Of a stretch of 64,000 nt of DNA, positions 37,298 through 48,660 are shown one piece after another. Below the pieces are notes generated by a model. The model saw nothing but the letters and a program-made list of their open reading frames with translations. It made no database searches and had not been told where the DNA came from. How positions within the stretch are numbered: the stretch's first letter is position 1; every line of letters starts with the position of its first letter. A program made the translations under genes and the position numbers. The stretch lies in NCBI GenBank assembly GCA_905250025.1, contig CAJNOJ010000034.1, forward strand, positions 186,001-250,000, given 5' to 3'. The DNA comes from Adineta ricciae (taxonomy: Eukaryota > Rotifera > Eurotatoria > Adinetida > Adinetidae).

Positions 37298-37854
37298 AGA
37301 ACAAACAGTAGTTACGTAAATCGTTTTCATGTTGAGAAGCAACGTTGGTATCGATCAGGTACAGTTATACTCTTCTATTAAAAGGTATTATCTGAGAAGA
37401 TGATTTTCATTGATCTACAAGATAAAATAAATATTGTGGATAACAATGCCGATAATAAAACACAATTAGTTGATATAAATTTCATTACTTCACGATAATT
37501 GAAGAAAATCAATCATCTTTTCCTCTGTATTGTTTCAATCCGTCAATTATTTTCATTTTAGAATTTGGTTAGTTTTATAAATGATTACTGTATTGATGGA
37601 ATATTGAATAAAATTTTTCTTAACATATATGTTTTGCTTAGTTTTTTTTTGTTTCCGTGTAACTTTATCTTAAAAGTACTTCATATTGGATCTGTTACAG
37701 ACATGTACTTAAAGTACCTTCGCATACCATTCGTTATCTTTTTCTTCTATTATCGTCTTTTCACAGATTTTTTTAATGTATTTTGTTTTTGAATATACAG
37801 ATTGATATTTGTTTGTCGAAGAGATATCGTTAGCAACATATTTTCAAACACAGC

Positions 37855-38101
37855 ATCCCAGCTCAACAAATTCGATGCTGGATCCGACCATCCGACAAAA
37901 TCCGATCGGATTCCTGGAAACGGAATTGCATTAGAATCCGACTGGAAAAATTTCGTCGGTTGTTGCAAATTTTTATGAGCGATCTTTCTAGCTATATTCT
38001 ATGATGACCCTTAGAAAAACTGGAAAGTTCATGTTTCGGGTCCGATGAGATCCGACATTGGATCCGATCGGATCCGAGTACGGGACTGATTGACCTGGGA
38101 T
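37855..38101. mobile_element. Short TIR repeat rich in GGATCCGATCGG units
   Basis: Inserted in copy B relative to copy A. The ends are ATCCCAGCTCAA and, inverted, ATCCCAGGTCAA. The interior has repeated 'ATCCGATCGGATCC'-like palindromes and the marker phrase ATGATGACCCTTAGAAAA. A relative of ~313 bp lies in the fourth intron of the third IAP gene (58701-59013). Confidence 0.7.
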
Positions 38102-38224
38102 GTGGAAAAAATGAATCTCTTCTTCACTTCATTTTTTATAATCAAACATTTTATTGCTTTTTAGATTTGCAATTGTTCTCATCACTTATTCTATTTTCAT
38201 ATTAAACTAGAATTCGATTCGAAA

Positions 38225-40143
38225 ATGATTGGTAAGTTTATTTATTTATTTTTTTGAAAAGAATCGAGTCACCTAGTATTTCGAAGATTGAACTGAAGTT
38301 TTCAATAACGCTACAGATTGATCAATATATTTTTTGAATAATTCGATTCCTCTCGATCGAAAGCCAAAGTTGAAACATATCATATCTTTGTATTGTATAA
38401 AACAATAGAAAGCAGTTTATTTAAGAAATATTTTCATGCAAAATCTTGAATAGAATAAGGAAACCATATCTTTATGTTTTTCTTTTCATATATAGATCAA
38501 TATGAATATGAATCCCAATTATCGGATTCGGTTCGATCACAAAATTCTGAATCCAAATCAGATAAATCTATTATTCTACACATTTATTCAACAAAGATTG
38601 ATTGTACCACATTAGAAGAATTTCTTGGCATTTCTAACATGATTATCCTTGAACCAACTGAAGATTTTCAAAATACAATTAATACATTTCTTAAAGTGTC
38701 AAAAACAAAATCAGAAAATGAAGGAAGTTTAGAATTTAATAATCATTTAAAAAAGTTTAATCCACAAGTAACATTTACGGGAAATCAAAAGGGTGGTGAA
38801 TTTGGATTAGTGTTTTGTGATAAACAACCAGATTTTACATGGTCAATGAATGAACAATTTCATTCATGGAATATTATCACAATAATCGAAAAGAAAAAGA
38901 ATGTTTTAACAAGAAATGAAATATCACAAATGTTAGAATATCTAAGAATGATTATTCAAATATCTCCTGAACGAAATTATGCAGTTGGATGTTTAACTAA
39001 TTATAAAGAGATTATTTTTGGTAAAACATCAATAGTAAATGATAAATTTATTTACGAAGTATTTAAATCCAAAAATGTTATTAAAGAATATTGGAAATTT
39101 CTTCATTGTAATCCATCTCATTTGGGTCATGTCAAATTTTCTATTCCAAATAATTTTTATGTTAAATTATCATTAGGTAAGTAATTGTTTATTTTTTGTA
39201 ATAGACTCTACCTTTAATGAAACTTCAATGCTCTTCAGAGAACATTTTGATGCTGAAATGAATCGACAAAAACCTAGTAGAATCATCATGAAGATAAATT
39301 TTGTTAGATTTATTTTAATTTCATAGAAATCCATAATTGACCGAAAAATAGAATTAAATTGTATTCGGTAGTTGAACATTCATACCGTGTTTTAAACTTA
39401 TCTTTTTTCTAGGAAGAGGTGCAAATGGTATAGTTTATCAAATTGAACATGAAAATATTCAATATGCCATGAAAATTTCAAATAAAACATCAACAAAAGA
39501 ATATGAAATAGCTGAAAAAATGAAAAATTACATAAATGAACATTCATTATCAGATATTAAAATAATACATATGTTTAATATTCAAGGCTTTATTTTATCA
39601 AGACCAGTTGGAAAATTAATGAACAAAAATGATTTATGCAAAAAGAAATATATTAATCAATTATTTAAACAATTATCTATTGGTCAGAAACTTGGATTTG
39701 TTCATCGTGATATTCGAATATATAATTTAATCTTATTTAATGATGATATTTATTTAATTGATTGGGATTCATCGACATATAATGGTTTCCAAGGTAATTA
39801 TGAAGGAACATTTACAACAGCATCCACATCTGTATTGACTGAATACGAATTAACACATGGTAAACAAGTTTCAGCTTATTATGCTGATGATTGTTTATCA
39901 ATTATTTACATGTTATTATTATCAAAATGTACAAAAGAAGAACATGCTGCATTAAAACAATATGCTTCTGTTAGTTCTGCTGGTGAATTAATCGTAGAAC
40001 GTAGCGAGATTTTATTACAACGACATCCAACTATTATCGATCATCTCAATGAAATTGAAAAACAACGCCATAATTTATTCGATATAGATGATTTACATAA
40101 TCGATGTCAACAGATAATTCAACAACATATAGACTTGATTTAA
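38225..40143 (+). CDS. Restriction-endonuclease-like domain fused to a protein-kinase domain
   Basis: Complete gene for 472 residues. Exons 38225-38231 (ATGATTG), 38496-39176 and 39413-40143, all in phase. Residues ~1-120 are polar and unassigned. Residues ~120-225 look like a PD-(D/E)xK nuclease fold: PDFTW supplies an acidic residue, ITIIEKKKN the E-x-K, and ISQMLEYL the Q...Y helix. From ~230 a eukaryotic-type kinase follows: glycine loop LGRGANGIVYQ, Lys in YAMKIS, catalytic loop FVHRDIRIYNLILF (HRD, Asn at +5) and LIDWDSS in place of DFG. All catalytic positions appear present. The layout resembles REase-kinase combinations in Crinkler-type effectors and fungal FunK1-like proteins. Native substrate and role are unknown; nuclear action or defence against mobile DNA is speculation. 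Confidence 0.8.
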
Positions 40144-40336
40144 TTCCATGATTGTTCTCTGTTCGTTTTTTTCCCATCGTATAGACGATAGATTGGTTTT
40201 ACATCATCTATCGATATTTTGTTATATGGATTTAAATAAAAACCTAAATACGATGATTATTTTGAATGTCTTCTCCACATTAATATAACAAATTCTATCA
40301 AACATCTCAAAGAACATATCTTCGAATTCTTAATCA

Positions 40337-40661
40337 CTAATATCGAGTTTTTTTTGCAATGTTTTTAATAGCTTGCAATTCTTTTGGATGTAATTCTCCA
40401 CCACCAGATACTGCTAGAAGTGCAAAATAAATCAAACAATATTGAGAACCCTTCACATATATTTTATTAGCTTGTTCACAAGTTCCTAGTGTATAAATTT
40501 TTAATTGATCAATTGCTTTTCACTAACACCTATCAATAAAAAAAAATACTCAGATAGATTATTACTAAATCATCTTCAGATAGAAGACCTTTATGATTAA
40601 AATTATCTAAGAATCACCATTGTACAATACGTTGATCTCGTTCAGATGTATTAGTATTCAT
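40337..40661 (-). pseudogene. Broken TerB-like or EF-hand-like gene fragment
   Basis: Minus strand from ATG 40661: MNTNTSERDQRIVQW, then a TGA in frame, then FLDNFNHKGLLSEDDLV, and after a probable intron a second block: YCLIYFALLAVSGGGELHPK followed by ELQAIKNIAKKTRY and a stop. The two blocks need a one-base shift near the second exon start. The pattern 'helix, then GG/DGELHP.El..I..ia' recalls TerB-like folds, but this is a weak resemblance. Stop plus frameshift make it non-functional. It lies convergent to, and just downstream of, the kinase gene. Confidence 0.5.
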
Positions 40662-41721
40662 TGTTTGTGCAGGTATTTTAATCGAAATAAAGTTTAAAGA
40701 AGTGTGCTTACACACAGTATTCCTATGATTGATATCTATTGAGAACTATATTCTATATTCGATCGATCAAATTAGCCAACTGTGATAGTTTTTGTTGGAT
40801 AAAATGAAGTGTAAATGGATTAATCATACATTGTTCTTTATATGAGAAATGTTTCATGATTATTCACTCTCTGTCCTCCTTTCTTTCTTTTCTTTTTCTG
40901 TATTCAGTAAAACCAGCGATTTAGGTCGGATTTTTTAGACGAGTACAGAAACTTTCTTGATATGCACAAAACCTCCTATGACAAATATAAAACATATTTT
41001 GAGTCAGCAAAAATTAGTAGTTACAAAAACCAGGATGTGTATGTAGAACAAAGTGTTATTCGTATGGAAGCGTCTGCGTGCGCTATTACTCTTTCAAAGA
41101 TTTCTGAACGTACTGTTCGAAGGCAGATTGTTGGTTATTGTAGTATATGTTGGTTACTGTTACAAGCAACGATTTCTATATTGTGAGTTGTCTTACTGAT
41201 TTCTTCATGAATTCAACATAGAAGTGACGGATCGATGAACGGAAATGTATTCACGTTTTTCACAACTTTGTAGAGACTTTACTTATTGTTCTGTTAGTTA
41301 TTTATCTGTTGATTTGTGAAGAAGTCAATTAGATGAAGAATAGGGGAAGTAAATTACATCATTTCCTTTTGGATATATTTTCATAATATGTCCTAGAATA
41401 TCATGCTAATTTTGTGTAGTAGTTGATTATCAAACTCTAGTCTTGGACCCGAGAAAATTTGTTATTAGTGGGTGCGTGATTATGATTACTGACCATGTTG
41501 AACAATCGAAAATGTTATTAGAAAAAATATATTCAAAATCGTCACCTACCTGTTTAATTACAATTCACAAAACGTTCGGATGGCGCAAAAGAAATTTGCA
41601 AGAAATTATTAAGACTGTATATATTAAACATAAAATTGACAAGAACAAATTATTTGTAAACTGATCTTCATAATTCCATCGTCCATAGAACTAGTGATGA
41701 TTTCATTCCAATAGTTTGATT
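40662..41721. other. Unassigned region with two open stretches
   Basis: Two plus-strand frames are open at 40962-41186 (Ser/Lys-rich, then ISERTVRRQIVGYCSICW) and 41443-41664 (MLLEKIYSKSSPTCLITIHK). They have no recognisable family or clear splice links. They could be remnants of one decayed gene. No other structure is seen. Confidence 0.3.
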
Positions 41722-42557
41722 CGTTTGACTATTGGTAATTGGATCTTTTGCCGTAGTAAATTACGAGAAATGAGAAGATCGAGTTGAGTATCATCGATTG
41801 TTCTCCACGTGCATTATCGCTATCGTATTCTTCCTTTTTGATAGGCTATTCTATCGTATTCTTATATTCCAAATCAGACAGTAGATTATTAAAATTAACT
41901 TGAAGCAAACCCTAATGAATTCTTTCCAGTTCTTGCATATTCTCATAGAATTCTTTCCTATACACGTCTTTCGCAATCACATATGGACATCTCACTTAGG
42001 TCATGCGTTTGATGAGTCCACTGTTGACAGATTAGATTGCGAAATAAACACATCATCCGATCGCCAACATTACAACTATAAGGAAACCTGCTACAACCAT
42101 TTGTGTACTCGAGAGACACATGTGCAGAGGTCAATGAGTAGAGAATTTGTTGGGTGAGTCTTGCAACAATCTTTTGTGAAAACAGTTGCTGTTAAAGAGA
42201 CGCTGGAAAGATCCATCCATAGCGCTCATCAAAGAAGAGACGACATGACATATCTTGGTGTCCTATTCAAGTATTTTCAGGATTTTATTCGTTCATACAT
42301 GCGTTTCAACTCTGATCCCACTGGTTCGAAGTAGAACTCAAAGTGCCGTACTGATTCCAATGATAACATATTGAAAAACCTTTACCCGCCTACTTCAAAA
42401 ATAGCAGTGACAAAACCTGAGATTTTGGCAAACTCGGTCCAATTCTTTTCTTCACTATTAAGCGCGGCTTCAGACTTCAGCCCCAACACATTTCGACTAC
42501 CTCTATATGATTCCAATCATCAAGTTTTTCATCACCACCTTCACCCACCCTCAAGAT
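41722..42557. repeat. Third partial copy of the BIR-fragment segment (copy C)
   Basis: Direct repeat of 33672-34507. In long stretches B and C differ at only about 1% by eye, while A differs from both by several percent. C also keeps a short piece (TTCTCATAGAATTCTTTCC) that is in A but missing in B. It begins at CGTTTGACTATTGG and loses similarity near CTCAAGATGG. Confidence 0.85.
41973..42160 (-). pseudogene. Dead BIR-domain fragment, copy C
   Basis: Same broken BIR2 fragment as 33935-34120, with the same stops. One difference visible by eye is AAC for AAT next to the GTTGTAAT segment. It sits ~2.2 kb upstream of the first intact IAP gene, on the opposite strand. Confidence 0.82.
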
Positions 42558-44322
42558 GGTTTCGCCAGATTTGTAGTGTGATTAGGCGTCTTTCTTTTCT
42601 CCGAATGAAATTTGTTTCGCAGAATGAATAAATAATTTTTACGCTTGTCAATGACATTTTATTAAAAAGCCGCCCCACTTAGTCATAAACTCTATCGAAG
42701 TTGAGTTCTACAAGAAAGGGTTATTTATCAGTTACTCATAGAATGCTATTATGCACTTTGAGGGTTGAAATGGTGTGATCAAGAATCATGCTTTGTTATA
42801 TAATTGTTAAGACGACGTAGATTGTTACTCATTTTTGACTTAGTCACAAACAATACTCATACAAAAAACTTCCTTTCTTTCAACAATTGTTTTGTATTCA
42901 ATGAAGTATTAAGGATGTGACGGAATATGAGTAATAGTTTGACAAGTATTAAATTTCTGGATTGATGTTGGTTTTTTCCCCTGATAACCAAAGTATCAAT
43001 TACCGATGTTCGAAATCGTACTTTTGGAGCATTTCCAGTACGAAGCACTACAAGAAAGTTGGTACTTCAACACGCAGTCAAGTGCTACTAGACACGTTGA
43101 GAGAGATATTATTTCTTGGTTTTTTCCCCATACATAAATATTTCTTCGTAGATCACGACGTTTATCAATATAAAAATAACCAGTGAATTGGAGGTTTTTT
43201 CCCAATGTATGGGATAGAAACCACTCCATGAGTAATTGTATATGACAGATGGTTGCTAGTAACAAATTTGGTAGAGAAAATCTCTAAAAATTCTTATGTC
43301 GCAATGCTGATAGAAGCATAACAACGTCATATGTTTTTACGTTCTTTGACGGCGAATAGAAACAACATGAAGGTTCCCCATATTTTATAACAACGAAAAT
43401 ATCATACATCATTTGAAGTATCATGATGGCCAGAAGATTCTTTTACGCAATTTTATAAAAAATTAAATTAAATGACGCTTTTTAGTCAGGAGAATGTTAA
43501 TCAACATGACGTCATCAACATAAATAAACTGATTCACAGATATTCGGTAATGATTAATTACAGTGATGCAATTAATAACGAATTTTTCAAAAGAAATAGG
43601 GATTACTACAATTGGTAGTTTCCCATTGAGAATGGTTAAAATGCCGATCAGTGAAAATTAAAATGTAGTACAGAGTGTTGTGCTTGTTTCTTAGTATGTA
43701 AGATAAGGTATCATTTGTATGTTTCGAGCACAATACTATTCACCCTGAACTCAATTAATTCATTGTTCTCTTCGATTGATTCGAAATTTTTCAGTTTCAC
43801 CTCTGTCAATCTATATAGATGTCACGTAGTGTCTTGTCGTCTGATTGGTTGAAAACATCCTCTCGCTTCCATTGGTAGTGAACAAACTTGGAAATTTCCA
43901 AGCGATGCTTTTTATATTCAATATGAGCTGACTATAAAGCAACGCATTGCCTTTGGTATTTTCCCCCTACAACGCGGAATATGCCAGATTGAATCATACG
44001 TGAGTAAGAGTGTCGAACCTTCCTCGTGCGTGCCCCCGCGTTGAGAGGAGTTCTATATTTTTAGAAGATTCTGCACTTCTGTATGTGAGTATGGAATACT
44101 TGGACGAAGGAAAGTAGTTTCGAATTTCATTTCTGTACAGTGCAATTATCCATTAAAATAAAGCCGAAGTCGAAAACACAAAAATAGACAGTTCGTTCTA
44201 ACAATGGTAGTCAGCAGAGACATCTTAGTACTTTTTATTTTCATTTAAAACAATTACTCACAATTGTGATATATTCTCTCTTCTGTCGTATTCTTTTAGA
44301 TTTATTATTTGTATATTACACA
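42558..44322. other. Intergenic region upstream of the first IAP gene
   Basis: About 1.8 kb of AT-rich sequence. It contains three scattered GGTTTTTTCCC-like tracts (around 42970, 43120 and 43195), which may be repeat remnants. The region nearest 44323 presumably holds the IAP promoter. No gene is supported; frames such as 42962-43186 are low-complexity. Confidence 0.4.
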
Positions 44323-46393
44323 ATGTCATCAGTATTTTCTACATCTCCAAAGGCAATCCATGAACTATTACATAAAAATGAAGCGATGGATACGCGAAGA
44401 AAAACTTCAACTAAGCGAAAAGAGGAAATGACGAAAGCAACCGCTGTTCAAACTCGAATAGCAGAACTTCGTAAATCAACGACGAAACATGGAGTTTATA
44501 GTGTATGTGTACTAAATAGCCATGGATTCGAATATACGGGTGAAGGAGATACAGCGAGATGTGATAGCTGCGGACTAAAGATATCAGACTGGACATTAGA
44601 TATCGACCCTAGAGCAATTCACTTCGAAAAGAGTCCTGATTGCTCATTTCTAAAGTCTCTGAAGTTAAAATCACCGGAACTAATACACCATTCAACATCA
44701 TCATCATCGTTGGCAACAACCGCTCATAATTCGTCGTCATCGAATGAATCGGAAAAGCCCTCGAAGCGAATAAAAATAGAACAAAATGAGTTAATGTCAT
44801 TAGTTAGTATGTTATACGAAACGAATCTACTTCAACAAGTACGAAGAAGGACTTTTTCTCATTGGCCAAGTCGTAGTATTCCATCTGTAGCGCAAATGAT
44901 GGAAGCTGGATTCTTCAACTGCAATGTGGGTGACAGGGTGATATGTTTGTATTGCAATCTTATCTGTCAGCAATGGACTCCTCATACTGATGATCCGAGC
45001 GAAATTCATAAAACACTTTCGCCGAAGTGTCCATATGTTAGAGCGAAATTGATACGTCCCCCGGCATCGTCAATAATTATTGTAAATGAAGGCGGAGCTA
45101 CTGCGGTCACTGGCACCAATTCATCATCAAACCAATTTGATCCATTAAGATCGAACGAAATCGTTTTCACAGCTGCTTGTAATCCTGCTTACACAGAAAT
45201 ACCAAAGCGTCATGCATCATTTGAACAGTGGCCAAAGGAGAATTTACCTTCCGTCGATGATTTGGTACGAGCCGGTTTCTTTTATACTGGTTCGAAAAGT
45301 ATCGTAACCTGCTTTTATTGCAATGGATCGCTACAGAACTGGGGTCCAAACGATAATCCTATGATCGAGCATGCAAGATGGTTTCCGCATTGCGCATATG
45401 CAAAACAACTGTGTGGTGATGATTTGTATCGTAAGATTCAGGAGTCAAAACGAGCACAGCAAGGTATGTCAGACTTGTTGTCTTCTTCAGTACAAGAAGT
45501 TTTTGAAACTGATTTCTGTTTTAGAGCGGGCGAAAGCCAATGAACTTAGAGAGAGAGCGACTGTAAGTGGAACAACAAATACAACAGGCGCTGCCACAAC
45601 AACCAATAACCGTCAATTATTAATACCTGATGAAAGTACTTTGTCAAGACTCGTGGCAGCACGACTCGATTTACCAATTTCTCAACGATTACTCGATCAA
45701 AATTTCAAATTATCTATCATCAAACGTTGTTGGGAAGATCAATTACGATTGAAACGTACGTTTTTAAACTCAGTAGAAAAGCATTTTCTTTAATACTGTT
45801 TGTTTTCTCGATTTTTAGAAGATGATTTTCAATCAGAATGTGACCTCTTCATTGCTTGCACTATTCTCCAGAAGCAAATCGAATACATCGATGGTAAAAA
45901 GGAGAATATTGTCATACCAAGCATCAAGATGAAACAGATTCGAGAAAAAAATGGTCAGTTACATTTCATTCGATCTACTTCTTTTCTTCACCTGCGATTT
46001 GAATTTCTAGAAGCACAACTTCGTGAGCCAACATCTAATCAAGCACCAGTGATCTCCAATCCAACAGATGCTGAAATGACTACATCATCACAGTCTTTAA
46101 CAAACGAATCGGTCTCCTCCCAATCTTCGATTGAATCAACTTCCAAACCAACCACACCTGGCAGTCAAGGAGAAACAAAATCCATTAAACAGATCGTTTC
46201 ATCAAGCAGCGAACACGATCAATCGAACTCTAATACTCCATCAAATCCATGTGTACTTTGCTTAACAGAAGAAAAACGATTAGCCTGCATACCCTGTGGC
46301 CATTTAGCCACGTGTGTTCCTTGTGGACATTCTTTGAGATCATGTCCAATGTGCAGACGCGAAATAGAAGCCTTTGTGAGGATCTACATTTAA
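44323..46393 (+). CDS. Inhibitor-of-apoptosis protein, three BIR domains plus RING, paralogue 1
   Basis: Cytosolic IAP/BIRC-type protein of 629 residues, expected to bind caspases or IBM-bearing proteins and act as a RING E3 ubiquitin ligase. Exons 44323-45463, 45525-45755, 45819-45953, 46011-46393. ATG 44323 is the first true ATG in frame. BIR1 is short (HGFEYTGEGDTARCDSCGLK, then IH and PDC). BIR2 is full (RTFSHWPSRSIPS, CLYCNLICQQW, EIHKTLSPKC). BIR3 is full (ASFEQWPKENLPS, CFYCNGSLQNWGPNDNP, EHARWFPHC). All Cys/His zinc ligands are present. Then comes a UBA-like helical region (LVAARLDLPISQRLLDQNFK), a Ser/Thr-rich linker, and a C-terminal RING (CVLCLTEEKRLACIPCGHLA ... CPMCRR) ending EAFVRIYI, like BIRC2/3. 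No CARD is seen. First of three tandem paralogues. Confidence 0.93.
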
Positions 46394-46812
46394 ACAAGAT
46401 ATCTATTTGTTACGTCGACAATGGTACGTATTTTTTGAAGCATAATCGATATAAAGTTATGTTCAATTGAATCAATTTTTAGTAATTTCGTTGTATTTTT
46501 TGACAGTTTTTTCAAATCTTTTAGAAGTTTTACATCGCACGGCGCATTCCTGCCTTCTCGATCAGAAACGTCAATATGTCATCGACGGATTTCGACGAGT
46601 GTGATGTGGATGTGCCATTTGTTTTATAACAAAAATAAAAAGATCTTAGAATTCAGTTAACTGTATATATGTGTTATAATAATAAATAATCTTGCAGTAA
46701 ATAATGAAGGATGAAGTAGAGATAGAATAAATAATGTTCATTACACGTCAATAGTCTCGGAAGAAATGGCTTGCATTTTCTGTTCTAGAAAAGAAAAGGC
46801 ACGCATATTTTC
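46394..46812. other. Intergenic region between IAP paralogue 1 and TRMT11
   Basis: About 420 bases. AATAAA-type signals occur near 46628 and 46681, plausible poly(A) sites for the IAP gene. The last part is the TRMT11 upstream region. Nothing else is seen. Confidence 0.45.
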
Positions 46813-48660
46813 ATGCCTCGATATCTACTTTTTTTTGCTCATGAACTGATCGATTTCCGACTGGCTGTGAGTAATGAATAACTGTATGAATGCGTCTCAA
46901 ACTCTTCCATTCTCGTAGGAATTATTCAGTTTGGCAGAAATGTTCGGTTTTCGAGAGAGTATGACAATCGAAAGAAAACCAGAGCAAGTGTGTGCATCTT
47001 GCGGATAGAAAAGAGACATAAAAAAGCAACTATTTGATTCTAGGATCCATTTATGCTATGCACATTTTCTAATGTGGATCATTTAAAATTGTACTCGTCT
47101 CGATCTGTGCTACTGAAGTGAGATTTGACGATATCGGTAGCATATATACATAGGAGATCTATTCATTTAGATCTGCTTATGAATATTGGACACACGGATC
47201 ATCAATGGTCGATGTTGTTGACAAATTGACCGTCAATTCCGATTTGGTAATTAGGAAAACAGATATTCATGAGTAGATTGATTCTTTTGGATATCTTAGC
47301 GTCCGAAACCTAATGAAACATGGCGTATACTTGTTCATGCTTTTCGAAAACAATTTGCACAACCGGAAAAAGTTCAACGAATTGAAGTAGGAGTCATAAA
47401 ACATGGATTTGTTATTTCACTCTGAAACTTGCAGGCATTCAGTGATCGATTGAATATCACAAATCGATTTTGTTTAAATAATAAAGCGGATTGTACTGTT
47501 GGTCTGTTCGAAAACTACGAAGAAGGACTACTGGAACAACCGAAAGAAGTTTTCACTGGGCGATGGGTAAATATCTTTCTATCGAATTATTCACAACGAA
47601 AATTTCCCATATACATTTGAGATATGTGATGGAGCACGTCATTTGATTGAAAAGTATGACGTGCGAAAGCGTTACTTCATTGGTAAGTTAAAAATAAGAA
47701 TGTACCAGGTTCAGTTTCGAACGTTCACCATTCGCATAGGCAATACAACCATGGATGCTACATTATCATTTGTCATGGCAAACATGGCTCAGTGCCAACC
47801 GAACCATATCGCTCTTGATCCTTTTTGTGGAACAGGTGAGTTTCGGTGAATATCCTTCTATTAAAATATAATCGAAAAACTGCATCTAGGTGGTATCCTA
47901 CTGGCTTGTGCAGAATTCGGTAGTTATGTAATTGGAAGTGAATTTGACTGGCGTGTACTAACAGCACAAGGTAGATTGTTTAGACAAAAAACAGAACGGG
48001 CGCGATCACGATGCTTTTCGAACTCTACATGTTGTAGCTAAACCAACGAAAGCCAATACGAAGCAACGTGCTCGTAACCCCGATGAAATGATGTACCGAA
48101 ACTTTTCTGATTATGGCACATTGAGTCGTTTCTTAGGTGTCGTTGGTGCGGATTTTGCCTATCCACCGTGGCGACAAGGGTTTACATTCGACGCTATCAT
48201 TTCCGATCCGCCCTATGGTATTCGTGAATCCTCTCAGCACAAAAGTCGTCGTCAAGGTGACTCGGCCGAAGGCGATGCACAGAAATATGACTTAACAAAT
48301 ATCTATGTTGATTTGTTGAACTTTGCAAATGTTTATCTTCGTATCGGTGGACGATTAGTTTTCTGGATGCCTACGCATATCATGACTTATGATGAAAGTT
48401 TATTACCAACACATTCGTGCTTTCAATTATTTTCCAACGATGAACAACAACTCAATCGAACAACTAGCCGACGGCTAATAACAATGGTGAAAACACGCGA
48501 GAGTCAAGGTGATGAGAAGGCAACAGTGAATGAAAAATTATTTAGTAACTTTCGTGATTTGTATTTTACGCCCAATACGAAAATATGGGAACAACTAACT
48601 AGCGAAAATGCTGTGATCGATTCATCTGTTATTTCGAAAAAACGAAATCATGAAGATTGA
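46813..48660 (+). CDS. TRMT11: TRMT11, tRNA guanine-10 N2-methyltransferase catalytic subunit, with apparent frameshift
   Basis: Catalytic subunit that, with TRMT112, methylates N2 of G10 in cytosolic tRNAs using SAM. Nine exons: 46813-46866, 46919-46987, 47044-47117, 47171-47246, 47300-47386, 47435-47566, 47622-47682, 47740-47835, 47890-48660. The THUMP-like N-terminus starts MPRYLLFFAHELIDFRLA. Next come GRW, KYDVRKRYFIGNTTMDATLS, the SAM motif ALDPFCGTGGILLACAEFGS, then IGSEFDW. The catalytic motif is IISDPPYGIRE, followed by LLNFANVYLRIGGRLVFWMP and TSRRLITM. The exons sum to 1420 bases, one over a multiple of three. The frame changes near 47965-47975: ...RVLTAQ ends in one frame, and VDCLDKKQNGRD continues in the next. 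No intron fits, so this is an indel or sequence error. Otherwise full length and well conserved. Confidence 0.88.

Larger units (their letters stand above)
32205..38224. other. Copy B spacer, largely non-coding, with insertions
   Basis: About 6 kb between ligand B and the complete nuclease-like/kinase gene, colinear with 24343-29278. It holds a BIR fragment (33935-34120), the 48-bp exon-like piece at 36114-36161 (MKMLVLITLSFLSSRS, then GTAAGT), and three inserted repeats described separately. No further gene is supported. Confidence 0.5.
30615..39621. repeat. Segmental duplication, copy B
   Basis: Same gene order as copy A but longer, owing to at least three insertions: 36494-36652 (stem-loop element), 36786-37297 (hAT-like element with a 10-N gap) and 37855-38101 (TIR repeat). 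There are also smaller differences around 34500-34640. Coding differences are mainly point changes; the ligand differs at about 13 residues in exon 2. Confidence 0.9.

Noticed and set aside
36683-37381. Several frames through the G-run and N-gap region
   Set aside because: They read through homopolymers, N bases and a transposable element; no protein features.
44266-44322. Upstream extension of IAP paralogue 1 with a hydrophobic leader
   Set aside because: It begins at GTG, not ATG; IAPs are cytosolic and the first ATG at 44323 suits the family.
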